From Streptomyces sp. YIM 98790 (GTDB taxonomy: Bacteria > Actinomycetota > Actinomycetes > Streptomycetales > Streptomycetaceae), in contig NZ_WTLH01000016.1 in assembly GCF_011421595.1 (NCBI RefSeq), positions 1 to 54,773 of the forward strand: a DNA stretch of 54,773 bases. The letters are read 5' to 3'. How positions within the stretch are numbered: the stretch's first letter is position 1; every line of letters starts with the position of its first letter. Shown piece by piece: positions 15,559 to 25,600 of the stretch. A model generated the notes under the pieces. That model made no database searches, was not told where the DNA came from, and saw nothing but the letters and a program-made list of their open reading frames with translations. The position numbers and the translations under genes are program-made.

Positions 15559-16734
15559 GTGACCGATCCGGAGCACGGCGTCCCGTACCTGGCCGACGAG
15601 CGGAGCGGCCGTGCCTACGAACTGGATCCGCTGCGGTGGCGGGGCGACGACGGGGCGCCGCTGACCGTTTCGCCGCTGGCCGCGCCCGCCCCGGAGGACC
15701 TCGCCACCGGCTCCGGGACCCCCGGCGGTCCCGCCGCCCGGGGCCTGTGGCGCTACCGGGCCGCGCTCCCGCTGCCCGCCGGCCGGCCCGCCGTGACGCT
15801 CGGCGAGGGCGGTACGCCGCTCGTCGAGCGGGAGTGGGAGGGCGGGCCCGTGCGGTTCAAGCTGGAGTGGGCCAACCCGACCGGCAGTTTCAAGGACCGG
15901 GGCAGCAGCGTGATGATCTCGGCGCTGGCGGCGCGCGGCGTCACCGAGGTCATCGAGGACAGCTCCGGCAACGGCGGCTCCTCGGTCGCCGCCTACTGCG
16001 CGGCGGCCGGGATACGGGCCCGCATCCTGGTCCCGGAGGGGACCTCACCGGCCAAGATCCTCCAGAGCCGGGCGTACGGCGCGGACATCCGTCCGGTCCC
16101 CGGCGGCCGGGACGCCACGGCGGCCGAGGCCCTGCGCCAGTCGGCCGCGACCTGTTACGCCGGGCACAACTGGCACCCGTTCTTCCTCCAGGGCACCAAG
16201 ACCCTCGCCTACGAGCTGTGGGAGGACCTGGGCTTCACCGCCCCGGACGCGGTGGTCACCGTGGCCGGTGCGGGCAGCATCGTGCTCGGCTGCGACCTCG
16301 GCTTCGGCGAGCTGCTGGCGGCCGGGCGGATCGCCCGGCGGCCCCGGCTGCTGGCCGCCCAGCCCGCCGCCTGCGCCCCCGTCCATGCCGCCTTCCATTC
16401 CGCCCCGGCGCCGGACTTCGGGCCGACGATCGCCGAGGGCGCGGCCATCCGGGAGCCGGTGCGGCTGCCGGAAGTGGTGGCGGCGGTCCGCCGCTCCGGC
16501 GGGGACATGGCGGCGATCGCCGAGGAGGACATCGTCGCCGCCGTCCGCGGCCTGGCCGCCCGGGGCCTGTACGCGGAGCCCACGAGCGCGGTGGCCGCCG
16601 CGGCGGTCCGCGTCTTCCGGGCCCGGGGCGCGATCCGGGACGGCGAGACCACAGTGGTGATACTCACCGGCTCCGCCCTCAAGACCCCGGCCGCCATGGA
16701 CCGCCTCATCTCCCCCTCCGGCACCACCACATGA
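15559..16734 (+). CDS. Threonine synthase-like PLP-dependent enzyme
   Basis: 391 residues of fold-type II PLP enzymes. The PLP lysine is in WANPTGSFKDRG (Lys112), the Asn/Gly loop is DSSGNGGSSVAAY, and VTVAGAGSIVLG replaces the usual Gly-rich phosphate loop. A C-terminal TGSALK completes the site. This is the threonine synthase/serine-threonine dehydratase pattern. It is a stand-alone gene and not beside hom or thrB, so a catabolic or secondary role is as likely as threonine synthesis. The GTG start at 15559 has GGAGGGAGAGGG directly upstream. Confidence 0.8.
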   Translation: MTDPEHGVPYLADERSGRAYELDPLRWRGDDGAPLTVSPLAAPAPEDLATGSGTPGGPAARGLWRYRAALPLPAGRPAVTLGEGGTPLVEREWEGGPVRFKLEWANPTGSFKDRGSSVMISALAARGVTEVIEDSSGNGGSSVAAYCAAAGIRARILVPEGTSPAKILQSRAYGADIRPVPGGRDATAAEALRQSAATCYAGHNWHPFFLQGTKTLAYELWEDLGFTAPDAVVTVAGAGSIVLGCDLGFGELLAAGRIARRPRLLAAQPAACAPVHAAFHSAPAPDFGPTIAEGAAIREPVRLPEVVAAVRRSGGDMAAIAEEDIVAAVRGLAARGLYAEPTSAVAAAAVRVFRARGAIRDGETTVVILTGSALKTPAAMDRLISPSGTTT

Positions 16735-16826
16735 CCACCGCACCGAAGTCGGCGGTCGAGAGCAACGGGGGGGCCTCAGGGGGCATGCCGATGGTGCTGG
16801 GTGATCCGGCGCAGGGGCGACGATCG

Positions 16827-17018
16827 TCAGAGCAGGTGGTCGGCCTTGCCGGCCTTTATCTCCCGGATGAGGGTACGCAGGGCTTCGGCCGTGTCGGTGA
16901 GGTAGTGGTTCTCCCGGCCCTGGACGGCGATGTAGGCGTTGCCCTCGGCGTCGGTACCGAACCGGAAGCAGTTGTTGCCCGCAGCGCAGAAGGGGTCTTC
17001 CCAGACGATGTCAGACAT
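16827..17018 (-). CDS. DUF397 protein
   Basis: 63 residues beginning MSDIVWEDPFCAAGNNCFRF and ending EALRTLIREIKAGKADHLL, the DUF397 pattern of small actinomycete proteins encoded beside DUF5753 HTH regulators. AGGAGG precedes the ATG. It is 11 bp after the XRE gene, in the same unit. Such pairs form with RsbW-like ATPases in regulatory or toxin-antitoxin-like trios, and such an ATPase is encoded just across the divergent promoter. Confidence 0.85.
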   Translation of the reverse strand: MSDIVWEDPFCAAGNNCFRFGTDAEGNAYIAVQGRENHYLTDTAEALRTLIREIKAGKADHLL

Positions 17019-17029
17019 GAGCGTCCTCC

Positions 17030-17878
17030 TCAGAGCTGATCGGCGATCGCATGGATGAAGTCTCTCGACGCGTCGGCGGGCAGCGTGTTCTTGGCCATCC
17101 ACTCCAGGTGCGCCTGGTACCGGGTGAGGTCGGTCGCGGTGTGCGTGAACACCGGTCCATGTGCCGAATCCAGTTGCACGGTGTCGAGTTGGGGGACTGC
17201 CCCTTCGGCATAGAGCATGGCGTGTCCTGCGCCCGGGAAGGCACCGCACTGCACGGGGATGACCCGGAGGGTGATGTTCTCGCGTTCCGACATCGAGCAG
17301 AGATGGCGGAGCTGCGCGCGCATCACTTCGCGGCCACCGAACTGCATGCGCAGCGCGGCCTCGTGGACGTATCCCTCGTAGGGACGGGCGATCTCGTCGA
17401 CGACACGCTGGCGCTCCATGCGGTGGCGTACATGCAGTTCGACCTCAAGCCGTGACATGGGCGGCAGTCCGGAGCTGAAGACGGCACGCGCGTAGTCCTC
17501 GGTCTGAAGCAGTCCGGGCACATGCACGGTCTGGGCGGTGCGCAGGCGGGACGCGTGCCACTCCAGTTCGGCGATGTCGAGCATCCCGGCCGGCAGGGTC
17601 TCCCGGTACTGCTCCCACCAGCCGCGTTCCCGGTTGCCGGCCATCGCCACCAGTGCCTCGACGTAAGCGGTGTCTGAGCACCCGTAGTCACTCGTCATCA
17701 TTCGCACACGTTCGGGGCTGATCACACGGATGCCCGACTCCATATTGGAGATCCGGGTGCGCTCCAGCCCCAGCAGACCGGCGACGTGATCGGTGCTTCT
17801 GCCCGCAGCCATACGGAGTTTTCGCAGCTCAGCGCCCAGACGTTTCTGACGCTCGGTGGGAGCGCGTCGACTTGGCAT
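17030..17878 (-). CDS. XRE-family regulator with DUF5753 domain
   Basis: 282 residues. An N-terminal HTH (15-70, RKLRMAAGRSTDHVAGLLGLERTRISNMES in shorter pieces) is followed by a DUF5753 sensor domain (PGLLQTEDYARAV, RMERQRVV, PYEGYVHEAALR). The start ATG 17878 gives the standard MPSRRAPTERQKRLG opening; a longer frame exists but lacks a ribosome site. Its upstream region is unusually AT-rich for this window and holds an inverted repeat that it may bind. It is co-transcribed with the DUF397 gene. Confidence 0.88.
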   Translation of the reverse strand: MPSRRAPTERQKRLGAELRKLRMAAGRSTDHVAGLLGLERTRISNMESGIRVISPERVRMMTSDYGCSDTAYVEALVAMAGNRERGWWEQYRETLPAGMLDIAELEWHASRLRTAQTVHVPGLLQTEDYARAVFSSGLPPMSRLEVELHVRHRMERQRVVDEIARPYEGYVHEAALRMQFGGREVMRAQLRHLCSMSERENITLRVIPVQCGAFPGAGHAMLYAEGAVPQLDTVQLDSAHGPVFTHTATDLTRYQAHLEWMAKNTLPADASRDFIHAIADQL

Positions 17879-17965
17879 GCCGTCCCCTCTGTCGCTTCGG
17901 AGCCAGTTTGCCGCGCCTGGAGCCCGGGAGTCCAACCCATTTGAGGTAATTAGAACTAGAGCGGT

Positions 17966-17976
17966 GTTAATTTAAC
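17966..17976. promoter_or_regulatory. GTTAA-N-TTAAC inverted repeat in AT-rich promoter region
   Basis: A perfect 5-bp dyad with one-base spacer sits inside an AT-rich stretch (17938-17995) between the leftward XRE gene and the rightward ATPase gene. AT-rich words are rare in this window, so this is likely the divergent promoter and probable XRE operator. No -35/-10 pair is clear enough to name. Confidence 0.4.
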
Positions 17977-18155
17977 TCCCACTTCGCTAGCTTAGGGTGT
18001 CGCGCGAACCACGTACGGCTACGTCGGAAGTGCACCGCGTGGGCGTGCCCGCCTTTCCCCGGGGCGGGTGCGTTCGCGCCCGGGGAGGCGAGCCACCGGT
18101 GCGGCCGTCCATGCGCGTCTCATCGAACACCCCCTGTGCCCTGAGGAGTTCGCCC

Positions 18156-18587
18156 ATGCCCGCCTCCCCCGTCCATGTCCCGCCGGTGCCCGCGCACTGG
18201 CTGCTGCCCGCCGATCCGGCCTCCGTGCCGCGCGCCCGCCGGGCCGTGACCGAGGCGCTGCCCGCCGGCTGCCGCCCGCAGCTCCGCGACGACCTGAGGC
18301 TGCTGGCCTCGGAACTGGTCACCAATGCGGTCCGCCACCACTCATGCGCGGACCGGGGCCAGTTGGTGGAGCTGGTGCTGTGGCCGGCCGACGGCCATTA
18401 CTGGGTCGCGGTCTCGGACGGCGGCCCCGCGCTGTCGCTCGCCCCCGCCGATCCCGGGCCGGACTCCTGCGGCGGGCGTGGCCTGCTGCTGGTGGACGCG
18501 GTGTCCGCCGCCTGGGCGGTGGTGCCGCGCCCGGCCCGGGGCAAGTCGGTGGTGGCCGGAATCCGTCTGGGGCGTCACACCTCTTGA
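18156..18587 (+). CDS. RsbW-like ATP-binding protein (anti-sigma kinase family)
   Basis: 143 residues with the GHKL ATPase motifs: LLASELVTNAVRHH (N-box), VAVSDGGPAL (G1) and DSCGGRGLLLVDAVS (G2). Small proteins of this type in Streptomyces act as anti-sigma kinases or partners of DUF397/DUF5753 pairs. The ATG at 18156 follows TGAGGAG; longer upstream frames lack a ribosome site. It is divergent from the XRE/DUF397 unit. Confidence 0.85.
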   Translation: MPASPVHVPPVPAHWLLPADPASVPRARRAVTEALPAGCRPQLRDDLRLLASELVTNAVRHHSCADRGQLVELVLWPADGHYWVAVSDGGPALSLAPADPGPDSCGGRGLLLVDAVSAAWAVVPRPARGKSVVAGIRLGRHTS

Positions 18588-18601
18588 CCGTGGCCGGGAA
18601 C

Positions 18602-18633
18602 AGGTCTAGACCTAACGGGGAAGGTATAGACCT
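18602..18633 (+). promoter_or_regulatory. Chitinase-type 12-bp direct repeat / DasR-like sites upstream of the LPMO gene
   Basis: AGGTCTAGACCT (18602-18613, a perfect palindrome) and AGGTATAGACCT (18622-18633, one change) are spaced 20 bp start to start. Streptomyces chitinase promoters carry such 12-bp direct repeats, and GGTCTAGACC is the core of DasR responsive elements. They lie about 195 bp upstream of the LPMO start. This predicts chitin/N-acetylglucosamine control. Confidence 0.8.
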
Positions 18634-18825
18634 GCGGAGGGCCAGTCGTGTGTCCTGCCGGTGGTTCCGGCATGTCCGGGCCGGGCCCGCCGCCGGTCGT
18701 CCATGCACCATTTGCTCCACCTCACCCCCCCACAACGAGGCCGGGAGCCCGGAAGCGGTGCCCGTGCATGCCGCCGGTACCGCTGCGCCTCCGGGACCCC
18801 GGCCTCGGCAGAGAAGGAGTCCGGC

Positions 18826-19551
18826 ATGCATCCGAAACGAAGACTGGCCGCCCTGATAGGCGCGGTCATCGCTCCCGTGCTCGCGGTCGCGCTTCCCGCG
18901 CCCACCGCCGCCGCACACGGCTATGTGTCCTCACCGCCCAGCAGGCAGGCGCAGTGCGCGGCGGGCACGGTGAGCTGCGGGCAGATCCAGTGGGAGCCGC
19001 AGAGCGTCGAGGGCCCCAAGGGCCTGCGCTCGTGCAGCGGCGGCAACGCGCAGTTCGCGGAGCTCGACGACGACAGCAAGGGCTGGCGGGTCACGCCCGT
19101 CGGCAGCACCGCGACCTTCACCTGGCAGCTGACCGCCCGGCACGCGACCAGCACCTGGCAGTACTTCGTCGGGAACCAGAAGGTGGCGGAGTTCCACGAC
19201 GGAGGCGCACAGCCCGGCGCGACCGTCAGCCACCAGGTCAGCTTCGGCGGCCTCACCGGGCAGCAGAAGGTGCTCGCCGTCTGGAACATCGCCGACACGG
19301 CCAACGCCTTCTACGCCTGCATCGATGTGCAGATCGGTGGCGGTGGCGGCGGCGGAGGGGGCGGCGGCGGGGACGACGACCCGGCGTGCCTGCCCGCCCG
19401 CTGGGACCCGAACGCCGTGTACACCGGCGGCTCCACCGTCACCTGGAACGGTCACAACTGGCGGGCCAAGTGGTGGGTGAGGGGCGAGGAGCCCGGCACC
19501 ACCGGCCAGTGGGGCGTCTGGGAGGACCTCGGCGCCTGCTCCACCGGCTGA
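18826..19551 (+). CDS. AA10 lytic polysaccharide monooxygenase with CBM5/12, chitin-active type
   Basis: 241 residues. Signal peptide 1-30 ends ALPAPTAAA, and the mature protein begins HGYVSSPPSR with His31, the N-terminal half of the copper histidine brace. The second brace His is His106 (TARHATSTWQY), and the axial Phe162 lies in NAFYACIDV. A poly-Gly/Asp linker (171-186) leads to a CBM5/12 (CLPARWDPNAVYTGG... NGHNWRAKWWVRGEEP). It oxidatively cleaves crystalline chitin outside the cell. ATG 18826 is preceded by GAAGGAG. The upstream 12-bp direct repeats support chitin regulation, and a perfect hairpin follows. Confidence 0.95.
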   Translation: MHPKRRLAALIGAVIAPVLAVALPAPTAAAHGYVSSPPSRQAQCAAGTVSCGQIQWEPQSVEGPKGLRSCSGGNAQFAELDDDSKGWRVTPVGSTATFTWQLTARHATSTWQYFVGNQKVAEFHDGGAQPGATVSHQVSFGGLTGQQKVLAVWNIADTANAFYACIDVQIGGGGGGGGGGGGDDDPACLPARWDPNAVYTGGSTVTWNGHNWRAKWWVRGEEPGTTGQWGVWEDLGACSTG

Positions 19552-19578
19552 CGGCCGCCGGGGCGGGATTCCGCCACG

Positions 19579-19621
19579 GCCGATGCAGCCGCCCGGGCCG
19601 GTCCCGGGCGGCTGCATCGGC
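19579..19621. terminator. Bidirectional hairpin terminator between LPMO and RHS genes
   Basis: A perfect 19-bp stem (19579-19597 with 19603-19621) and a 5-base loop lie 27 bp after the LPMO stop and 57 bp beyond the end of the convergent RHS gene. They can terminate both transcripts. Confidence 0.85.
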
Positions 19622-19682
19622 TCAGCGGCTCACCGGCTCACCGGCTCAGCGGCTCAGCGGCTCAGCGGCTCAGCGGCTCAGC
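19619..19682. repeat. Eight tandem copies of GGCTCA(G/C)C
   Basis: Exact 8-bp periodicity over 64 bp. Two of eight copies differ by one base. The array begins in the foot of the terminator stem and ends inside the RHS stop codon (TCA 19678-19680). Each copy contains TCA, a minus-strand stop. Confidence 0.9.
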
Positions 19683-22600
19683 AGAACTTTCCGCCGCTGC
19701 AGCCGAAGCCCCACGCCAGGTGACGCAGGCCGTCGGAGATCTTCCGGCGCCACGGGCCCAGCAGCGGGTCCCGGGGATTGTGCGCGAAGTCCTGCGCCCC
19801 GGTGTAGATCCCCGCGGGGGAACCGGAGACCAGTTTCTTGAGAGCCTGCTCGTAGACGTTGCCGCGCATGATGCTTTCGAAGGTCTCCCTGGCCGCCTCG
19901 TGGTCCCCCACGGCGAGGTGTCCCAGCAGGTCGGCATAGCCCAGCGGACTCATGTCCTGGTGCACGCTGAGGAAGGGGACCTCCGGCTCCGGCCTCTCCG
20001 ACTCCTCCGGCTCCGGGTCACCGCCCACGGGCTCCGGCTGCCGGGTGAGCTCGGTGTAGCAGGCGTCGTAGTCGCCGCTCCGGAAGGAGCAGAGCCGGGC
20101 GAGGAAGTGCACCTCGTTCATCACGATCATCTCGTTCGCCATCACGCGGTTGACGTCGTCGATGGTGAGGCTGCGGTCGATCTCCATCTGGAGCCGGAAG
20201 TTGAACAGCGTGAGCTGGTCGTACTCCTCCTGCGTGAGTTCCCGGCCCAGGAACAGGTCCTTGTCCGACGCGGCGGGCCTGGTGTCACCGCCGGAGGTGC
20301 CCCGGCCGCCGCCGGCGGGCTTGGCCGAGGGGCCGTGCGGGAACCACGTGCCGCTGCTTCCGGTGTTGCCGGGCGTTCCCGGGTTGCCCTGGAAGTTGGT
20401 GCTGCCGCCGGACGAGCGCTTCGACGAGCCCGAGGAACCCCAGCCCCTGCACTGGGCGGCGTCCTCGGGCGGCAGCATGTTGCAGTCCAGCAGGCCCGAG
20501 GGGTCGGTGTAGGTGAGCGGGTTGTTGCGGGCGTAGCTGTAGCCCTGCATCTGGTCGGCGCTGGTCACGTCCAGTACCGGGTCGGGGCTGAGGAATCTGC
20601 CGGTCTGCGGGTCGTACTGCCGGGCCCCCACCTGCACCAGCCCGGTGCCGGGATCGTCGGTCTTGCCGAGGAAGCCCTTGTCGTCCACCCAGGTGCCGAT
20701 GGCCCCCTCGGTCCGCTCGCTGCCGAAGGGCATCGTGTACCGCTTGGCGAAGTCCTGGTTCAGCGCCTCGACCGCCAGGCTGGAGGTGCCGTACTGGTCA
20801 CCGGCCAGATAGTGCACCTTCTCCTGCCCGGTGTCGTTGGTGCGCACGGCCACGGTCCGGTCGTCGGCCGCGTAGTAGCGCTGGGCCCAGACCCGGCCGT
20901 CGGCCTCCAGGCGGAACTCGGTGCTGCCCGCGTACAGCACGCTCTCGCCGTCCGGATTGCGGCGGATCAGCAGCCCTCCGTCGGCGTCGTAGAGGTACTC
21001 CGTGGTGCCGGCCGTGTCCTCGGCGCGGGCCAGGCGGTTCTCGCTGTTCCAGCTGAGCTGCTGGTCCCCGGCCGGGCCGGGCCGGCCGGTGGTGTTGCCG
21101 GCGTCGTCGTAGCGGAACTCCTGGTCCGGCTCCCCGGCGCAGGTGCCGTCGGTGACCAGCCCGGTCAGCGCGTACGGCCGGGCCGGGTCGGTGTAGCAGT
21201 ACGCGGTGGTCTGCGTCCCGCCGGCGGTGCGCCGGGTTTCGCCGGTGCGGCTGCCGGAGGCGTTGTCGTAGCTGTAGCTGGTCCAGTGCGGGGCCGGGCC
21301 GCCGAGGTTCGAGGCCGAGCGGTTGCCGGTGGAGCAGTCGCCGGCGGCGGGCGTCCACACGTCCGTCAGCCGCCGCTGCCCGTCGTAGGAGAAGCACTGC
21401 AGGTCCGCCGCGGACGTCCCGCCGAGGTGGGTGGGGTCCTCGATGGACAGCACGTTCCCGGCGTCGTCATAGCGGTAGTTGAGGTCCTGGAGCATGTACG
21501 GGTGGGTCTGGTCGGTGACATGGCTGCGCAGCAGCCGGCCGGTTCCCTCCTCGTAGGTCTGGGTCAGGTAGGTCTTCTGGCGTTCCGGGCTGCTGGACAG
21601 GCCGAGGGTGAGCTGCTGGGGCCGGCCCTGCGGCGAGTAGTCGGCGTGCAGCAGGTAGCCGGCCGCGCCGGTGACCTTGGTGACCAGGCCCAGGGCGTTG
21701 CGTTCGTAGGAGACGGTCTCCTGCGGCAGTCCGCCGAGCGCGGGCTCGGTGACGCTGCCCAGGGTGCCGTCGATCCGGTAGGCGGCGGCGAGCGGGATGG
21801 TCTGCGGGGCGCCGGCGGCGACCAGCGGGTCGTCCGCGTCCAGCCGCATCTCCTCGCCGGTGACCCGGTAGAGGCTGTCGTAGGCGGTGATCTGGCGGGT
21901 GTAGGCGAGGCCGTCCGTGCCGCCGACGTAGCGGGTGGAGCTCTCCGGGTGTCCCTTGACCAGGCCGTCGTAGGTGTGGCCGGTCATCCGGGTGGCGTCG
22001 CTGACGGTGCCCGCCCAGGTGCCGGTGGGCCGCCCCAGGGCGTCGTAGCGGGTCAGGACGGTCTCGCCCCGGGCGTCGGTGCGGGAGGTCTCCAGGTCCA
22101 GGGCGTTGTACTGCTTGGTGAGCCGTCCGCTGGTGGGGTCGTCGATCTCCACGGTACGGCCGTACAGGTCGTAGCTGTGGGTCCGCACGGCCCCGCCGGG
22201 GTCGGTGAGGGTCAGCAGCCGGCCGTCCGGGGCGTACTCGAACCGTGTCGCCAGATGGCCGGAGCCGGCCGCGCCGCCCCAGTCGGGGTCCTCCGGGTCG
22301 GGGCCGTTGTAGCTGCGGCGCTCGACGGTGCGGCCGCGGACGTCCACCACGGTGCGGGCGGCGGTGCCGCCGGTCACGGCGCTGGTGGCGGTGGAGTCTC
22401 CGGTGTAGGAGGTCTCGGTGGTCCACCGCTCGGTGCCGTAGACCAGCAGGGTGTCGGCGACGGTCCGGCCGGCGCCGTCGAAGGTGATGTTGTGCTGGCG
22501 CGGCGCCTCGCCGTACTCGGCGCGGGCGTAGGTGCCCTTGGGTTCCGTGGCGGGGTCGAAGATGTCGGCGTAGGTCTGGAAGGCCCGGCCGGCGGAGTCG

Positions 22601-25600
22601 TAGCGGGTGTCGGTCAGCAGCCGGCCGCCCTGGGCGGCGGGGGCCTGGGTCTGCAGGGGCCGCAGCAGCGAGTCGTAGATCTCGTAGGTGGTCAGGTAGC
22701 TGGTGCCGTCGGCCTTGATCCGGGAGGTCGCGATGGAGGACTGGCCGGTGTTGCTGATGCGGTACTCGAAGGTGAGGTTGGCTCCGTAGCCGGCGGCCCG
22801 GTTGCGGTTGGGCAGCCAGACGGCGGTGATCCGGCCCAGTGCGTCGTGGGTGAGCTCGGTCTTCTTGAGGTTGGCGTCGTAGGAGCGCAGCGCCAGTGCG
22901 CGGCGCGGGTCGTAGAAGGTGCGCTCGATGTGGCCGAGCGGGTTGGTCACCGTGATCCTGGTGACCGGGCCACCGTCGGCGGGGGTGAAGGCCGTGGTGG
23001 TGGTGTTGCCCGCGGCGTCGGTGGCGGAGACCACGCGGCCCAGCGCGTCATGGGTGTTGGTCATGACGGTCTGCCAGCCGGTGGGGTGCCGTTCGCCGCT
23101 GCCGGCGGCGGCCGGGTAGCCGGTGGGGCGCCCGCTCCAGGTCACCTCGCCCTTGACGGGCTGCTGGCCGGGGGACCAGCCGGTGGCGTCGGGATTGTCG
23201 TAGACCGTGGCGGTGTCGTTGAGCACGTCCCCGCGCCGGCTGCTGTCGGCCGGCAGGTCCAGATCGGCCTCGCCGGCGGAGCAGGGCCGGGCCACGGTGC
23301 GTTCACGGGACGTGGTGGCGATGATGCCGAGCGCGTCGTTGCGGGCGTACCAGGTGCGGGTGCAGGTCTCGTCCCCGGAGACGCCGTCCTGGCCGAGGTC
23401 CTCCTGGAGCCGGGCCATGCCGTAGTCGTCGTAGGTGGTGCGCTGGGTGCGGGAACGCCAGGCGCCGGTGGCGGTGAGCAGGGTGTGGTCGGTGGTCTTC
23501 GCGATCCGGACGTAGCGGGCCTTCGCATCGCGGGCGTCGGGCACGCTCTGGGTGGCGGTGGTCCGCGACCACGGCTCGTGGACCCGGGTGCTGAGGGCGG
23601 TGGCGCCGTCGTAGGTGATGCTCTGCCGGATCATGCCGGCGTACTGCTCGTGGTCGGTGACGGCGGGGATGGCCAGGCCGGGCAGGGAGACGGCGGTGAG
23701 CTGCCGGCTGCGGGCGGAGCCGTCGGCGAGGCGGTCGCCGTGCATGCCCTGGAAGAACACCGAGGTGGTTGCGGTGCGCACGGCCTGGAGGTTGCCGGTG
23801 CGGGTGGTCACCTTGCGGTAGCCGCGCCACTGGGACCAGGTGCGGTCGGATTCGGGCAGGAACGGGTCGTGGTTGTAGGCCCAGGCCGCGCCGGAGTATG
23901 CGTAGGCGTGCTCGACGGGCTCGTTGTGGCCGGTGGGGTCGGCCAGGACCACGGCCTCCACCCGGTACTTGTGGAACCAGTCGACGGAGGACTCCTGGGC
24001 GCCGTTGATGTGCCAGTACTGCGGGAAGCAGGAGCGGGTGTTGGTGTCCTCGGCGGCACCGGTGAGCTCGCTGCGGCGGCATTCCGGTTCCGAGTAGGTG
24101 ACGGTGATGATGCCGCCGGTCTCGGAGGTGACGGTGTTCAGCCGGGGGCGGTGCAGCGGCAGGATGTCGTCGACGGCATCCACCCGGTTGGGCCGCATGT
24201 GATAGGTGAACTCCACGGGGTTGACGGTGATGGCGGTGCCGGTGTGGCCGGTCCGCTGGAGGGAGGTGAGCACCAGGGTGTTGTCGGAGGTGTCACCGAT
24301 GTCCCCGGGGTCCAGGTAGTCCTGGGTGAGGTCCCAGGAGTCGACCTTGTCGTAGGCGGCGGAGGAGGCGTTCCAGCTGTAGGAGGCGATGCCGGTCAGC
24401 CGCTTGCGGGTGAAGAAGGCGGGGCTCTCGGCCAGGCAGTCGGTGTCGCCGCTGGTGCACAGGGCGTCGAAGGGGACGTCGGGCCAGTTGTCGGCGGTGT
24501 CCTCGTTGAGGTCGGTGCAGTCGGCGGCGGTGCAGCGCTCGGCGTAGAAGAAGCGGACCCGGGCGTCGGCGCTGCGGGTGAACAGGCTGTCCTTGCGCTG
24601 GCCGTAGTCGATGCGGGTCAGGTAGCCGCCGCGGGTGTAGGCGGTGTCGGCCGAGGACGCGCCGTTCTTCTTGTAGTGGTTGGTCTCCTTGGTGTACCAG
24701 TACGTCGCCACGTTGCCGTGGGTGTCCTCGACGTAGTCGAGGTTCCACCGCCATGCCTGGGTCACCGACCGGTCCGCGAAGGTGCCGCCCTGGCTGTAGC
24801 CGGGCTCCCCTGAGTCGTCGCCGAAGACCGGCACGGTCCACACCGAGTGGGTGCGCTCGGTGCCCGCGCCGGGCAGCTTGTGCAGGCCGAAGACGTACCT
24901 GGTGCCGTCCCCGGTGACGACGGTCCAGTGCTCGCCGTTGTCGTCCCCGTTGGCCGCGCCCGTGGAGCGGGTCACCGTCGAGGCATCGTCGTTCTCCAGC
25001 CGCCAGCGGCCGGTGGCGTCGTCCTTGACGAGCTGGTTGGCAAGGCCGTTCAGGACCAGCGTGGCGTTGTCGAACTTCCAGCACCGGTCGTGGACGTCGT
25101 CGTGACCGTCCTTGTCGCAGCTGGTGTAGGAGCGCTCGATGTAGGACTCGGTCAGGGAGAAGCCCTCGCCGACCTGGCTGCCCTGGTTGTTGGTGGTGGC
25201 GGTACGGCCGTCGACCGAGCCGGAGTCGTAGGACAGGGACAGGCCCGGAGACGGCCCGGCGGCCACCGGCGGCAGATCCAGGGCGTAGGACCAGGTGAAG
25301 GAGCCGGAGCTGCCTCCCGCCTCCCAGGTCGCGGACTCCGACAGCGGGGTGGCGGAGTAGTCGCCGCTTCCGGTGCCGCCCGACCCGGCGGAGGCCGCGG
25401 TCACGGCCAGCACGGCCGGCCCGGAGGCCGCCGCGGTGCGGGCGGCGCCGTCTGCGCCGGACGGCGATCCGCCGATCCGGGCGGTGACGGTCTGCCCCGC
25501 CCGGTCGTTGACCGAGTCCAGCGGGGTCTGCTCCCGGCACTCCGGCTTCTGCGGAGTGGTCAGGGCGCAGCCGGGCAGTTCCACCAGCCGCAGCCGGCCC

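Noticed and set aside
16735..16826. Terminator between the convergent threonine-synthase-like and DUF397 genes
   Set aside because: No stem of convincing length found in the 92-bp spacer.
19619..19682. Short tandem arrays (also at 48823 and 49673) as CRISPR
   Set aside because: Units are contiguous 8-9 bp copies with no unique spacers and no cas genes.
19720..24813. Very long plus-strand open frame opposite the RHS gene (also 26490-32450 and 38841-42296 on the plus strand)
   Set aside because: They mirror real minus-strand genes; composition is low-complexity Gly/Val/Ala without domains, a GC-skew shadow typical of this genome type.
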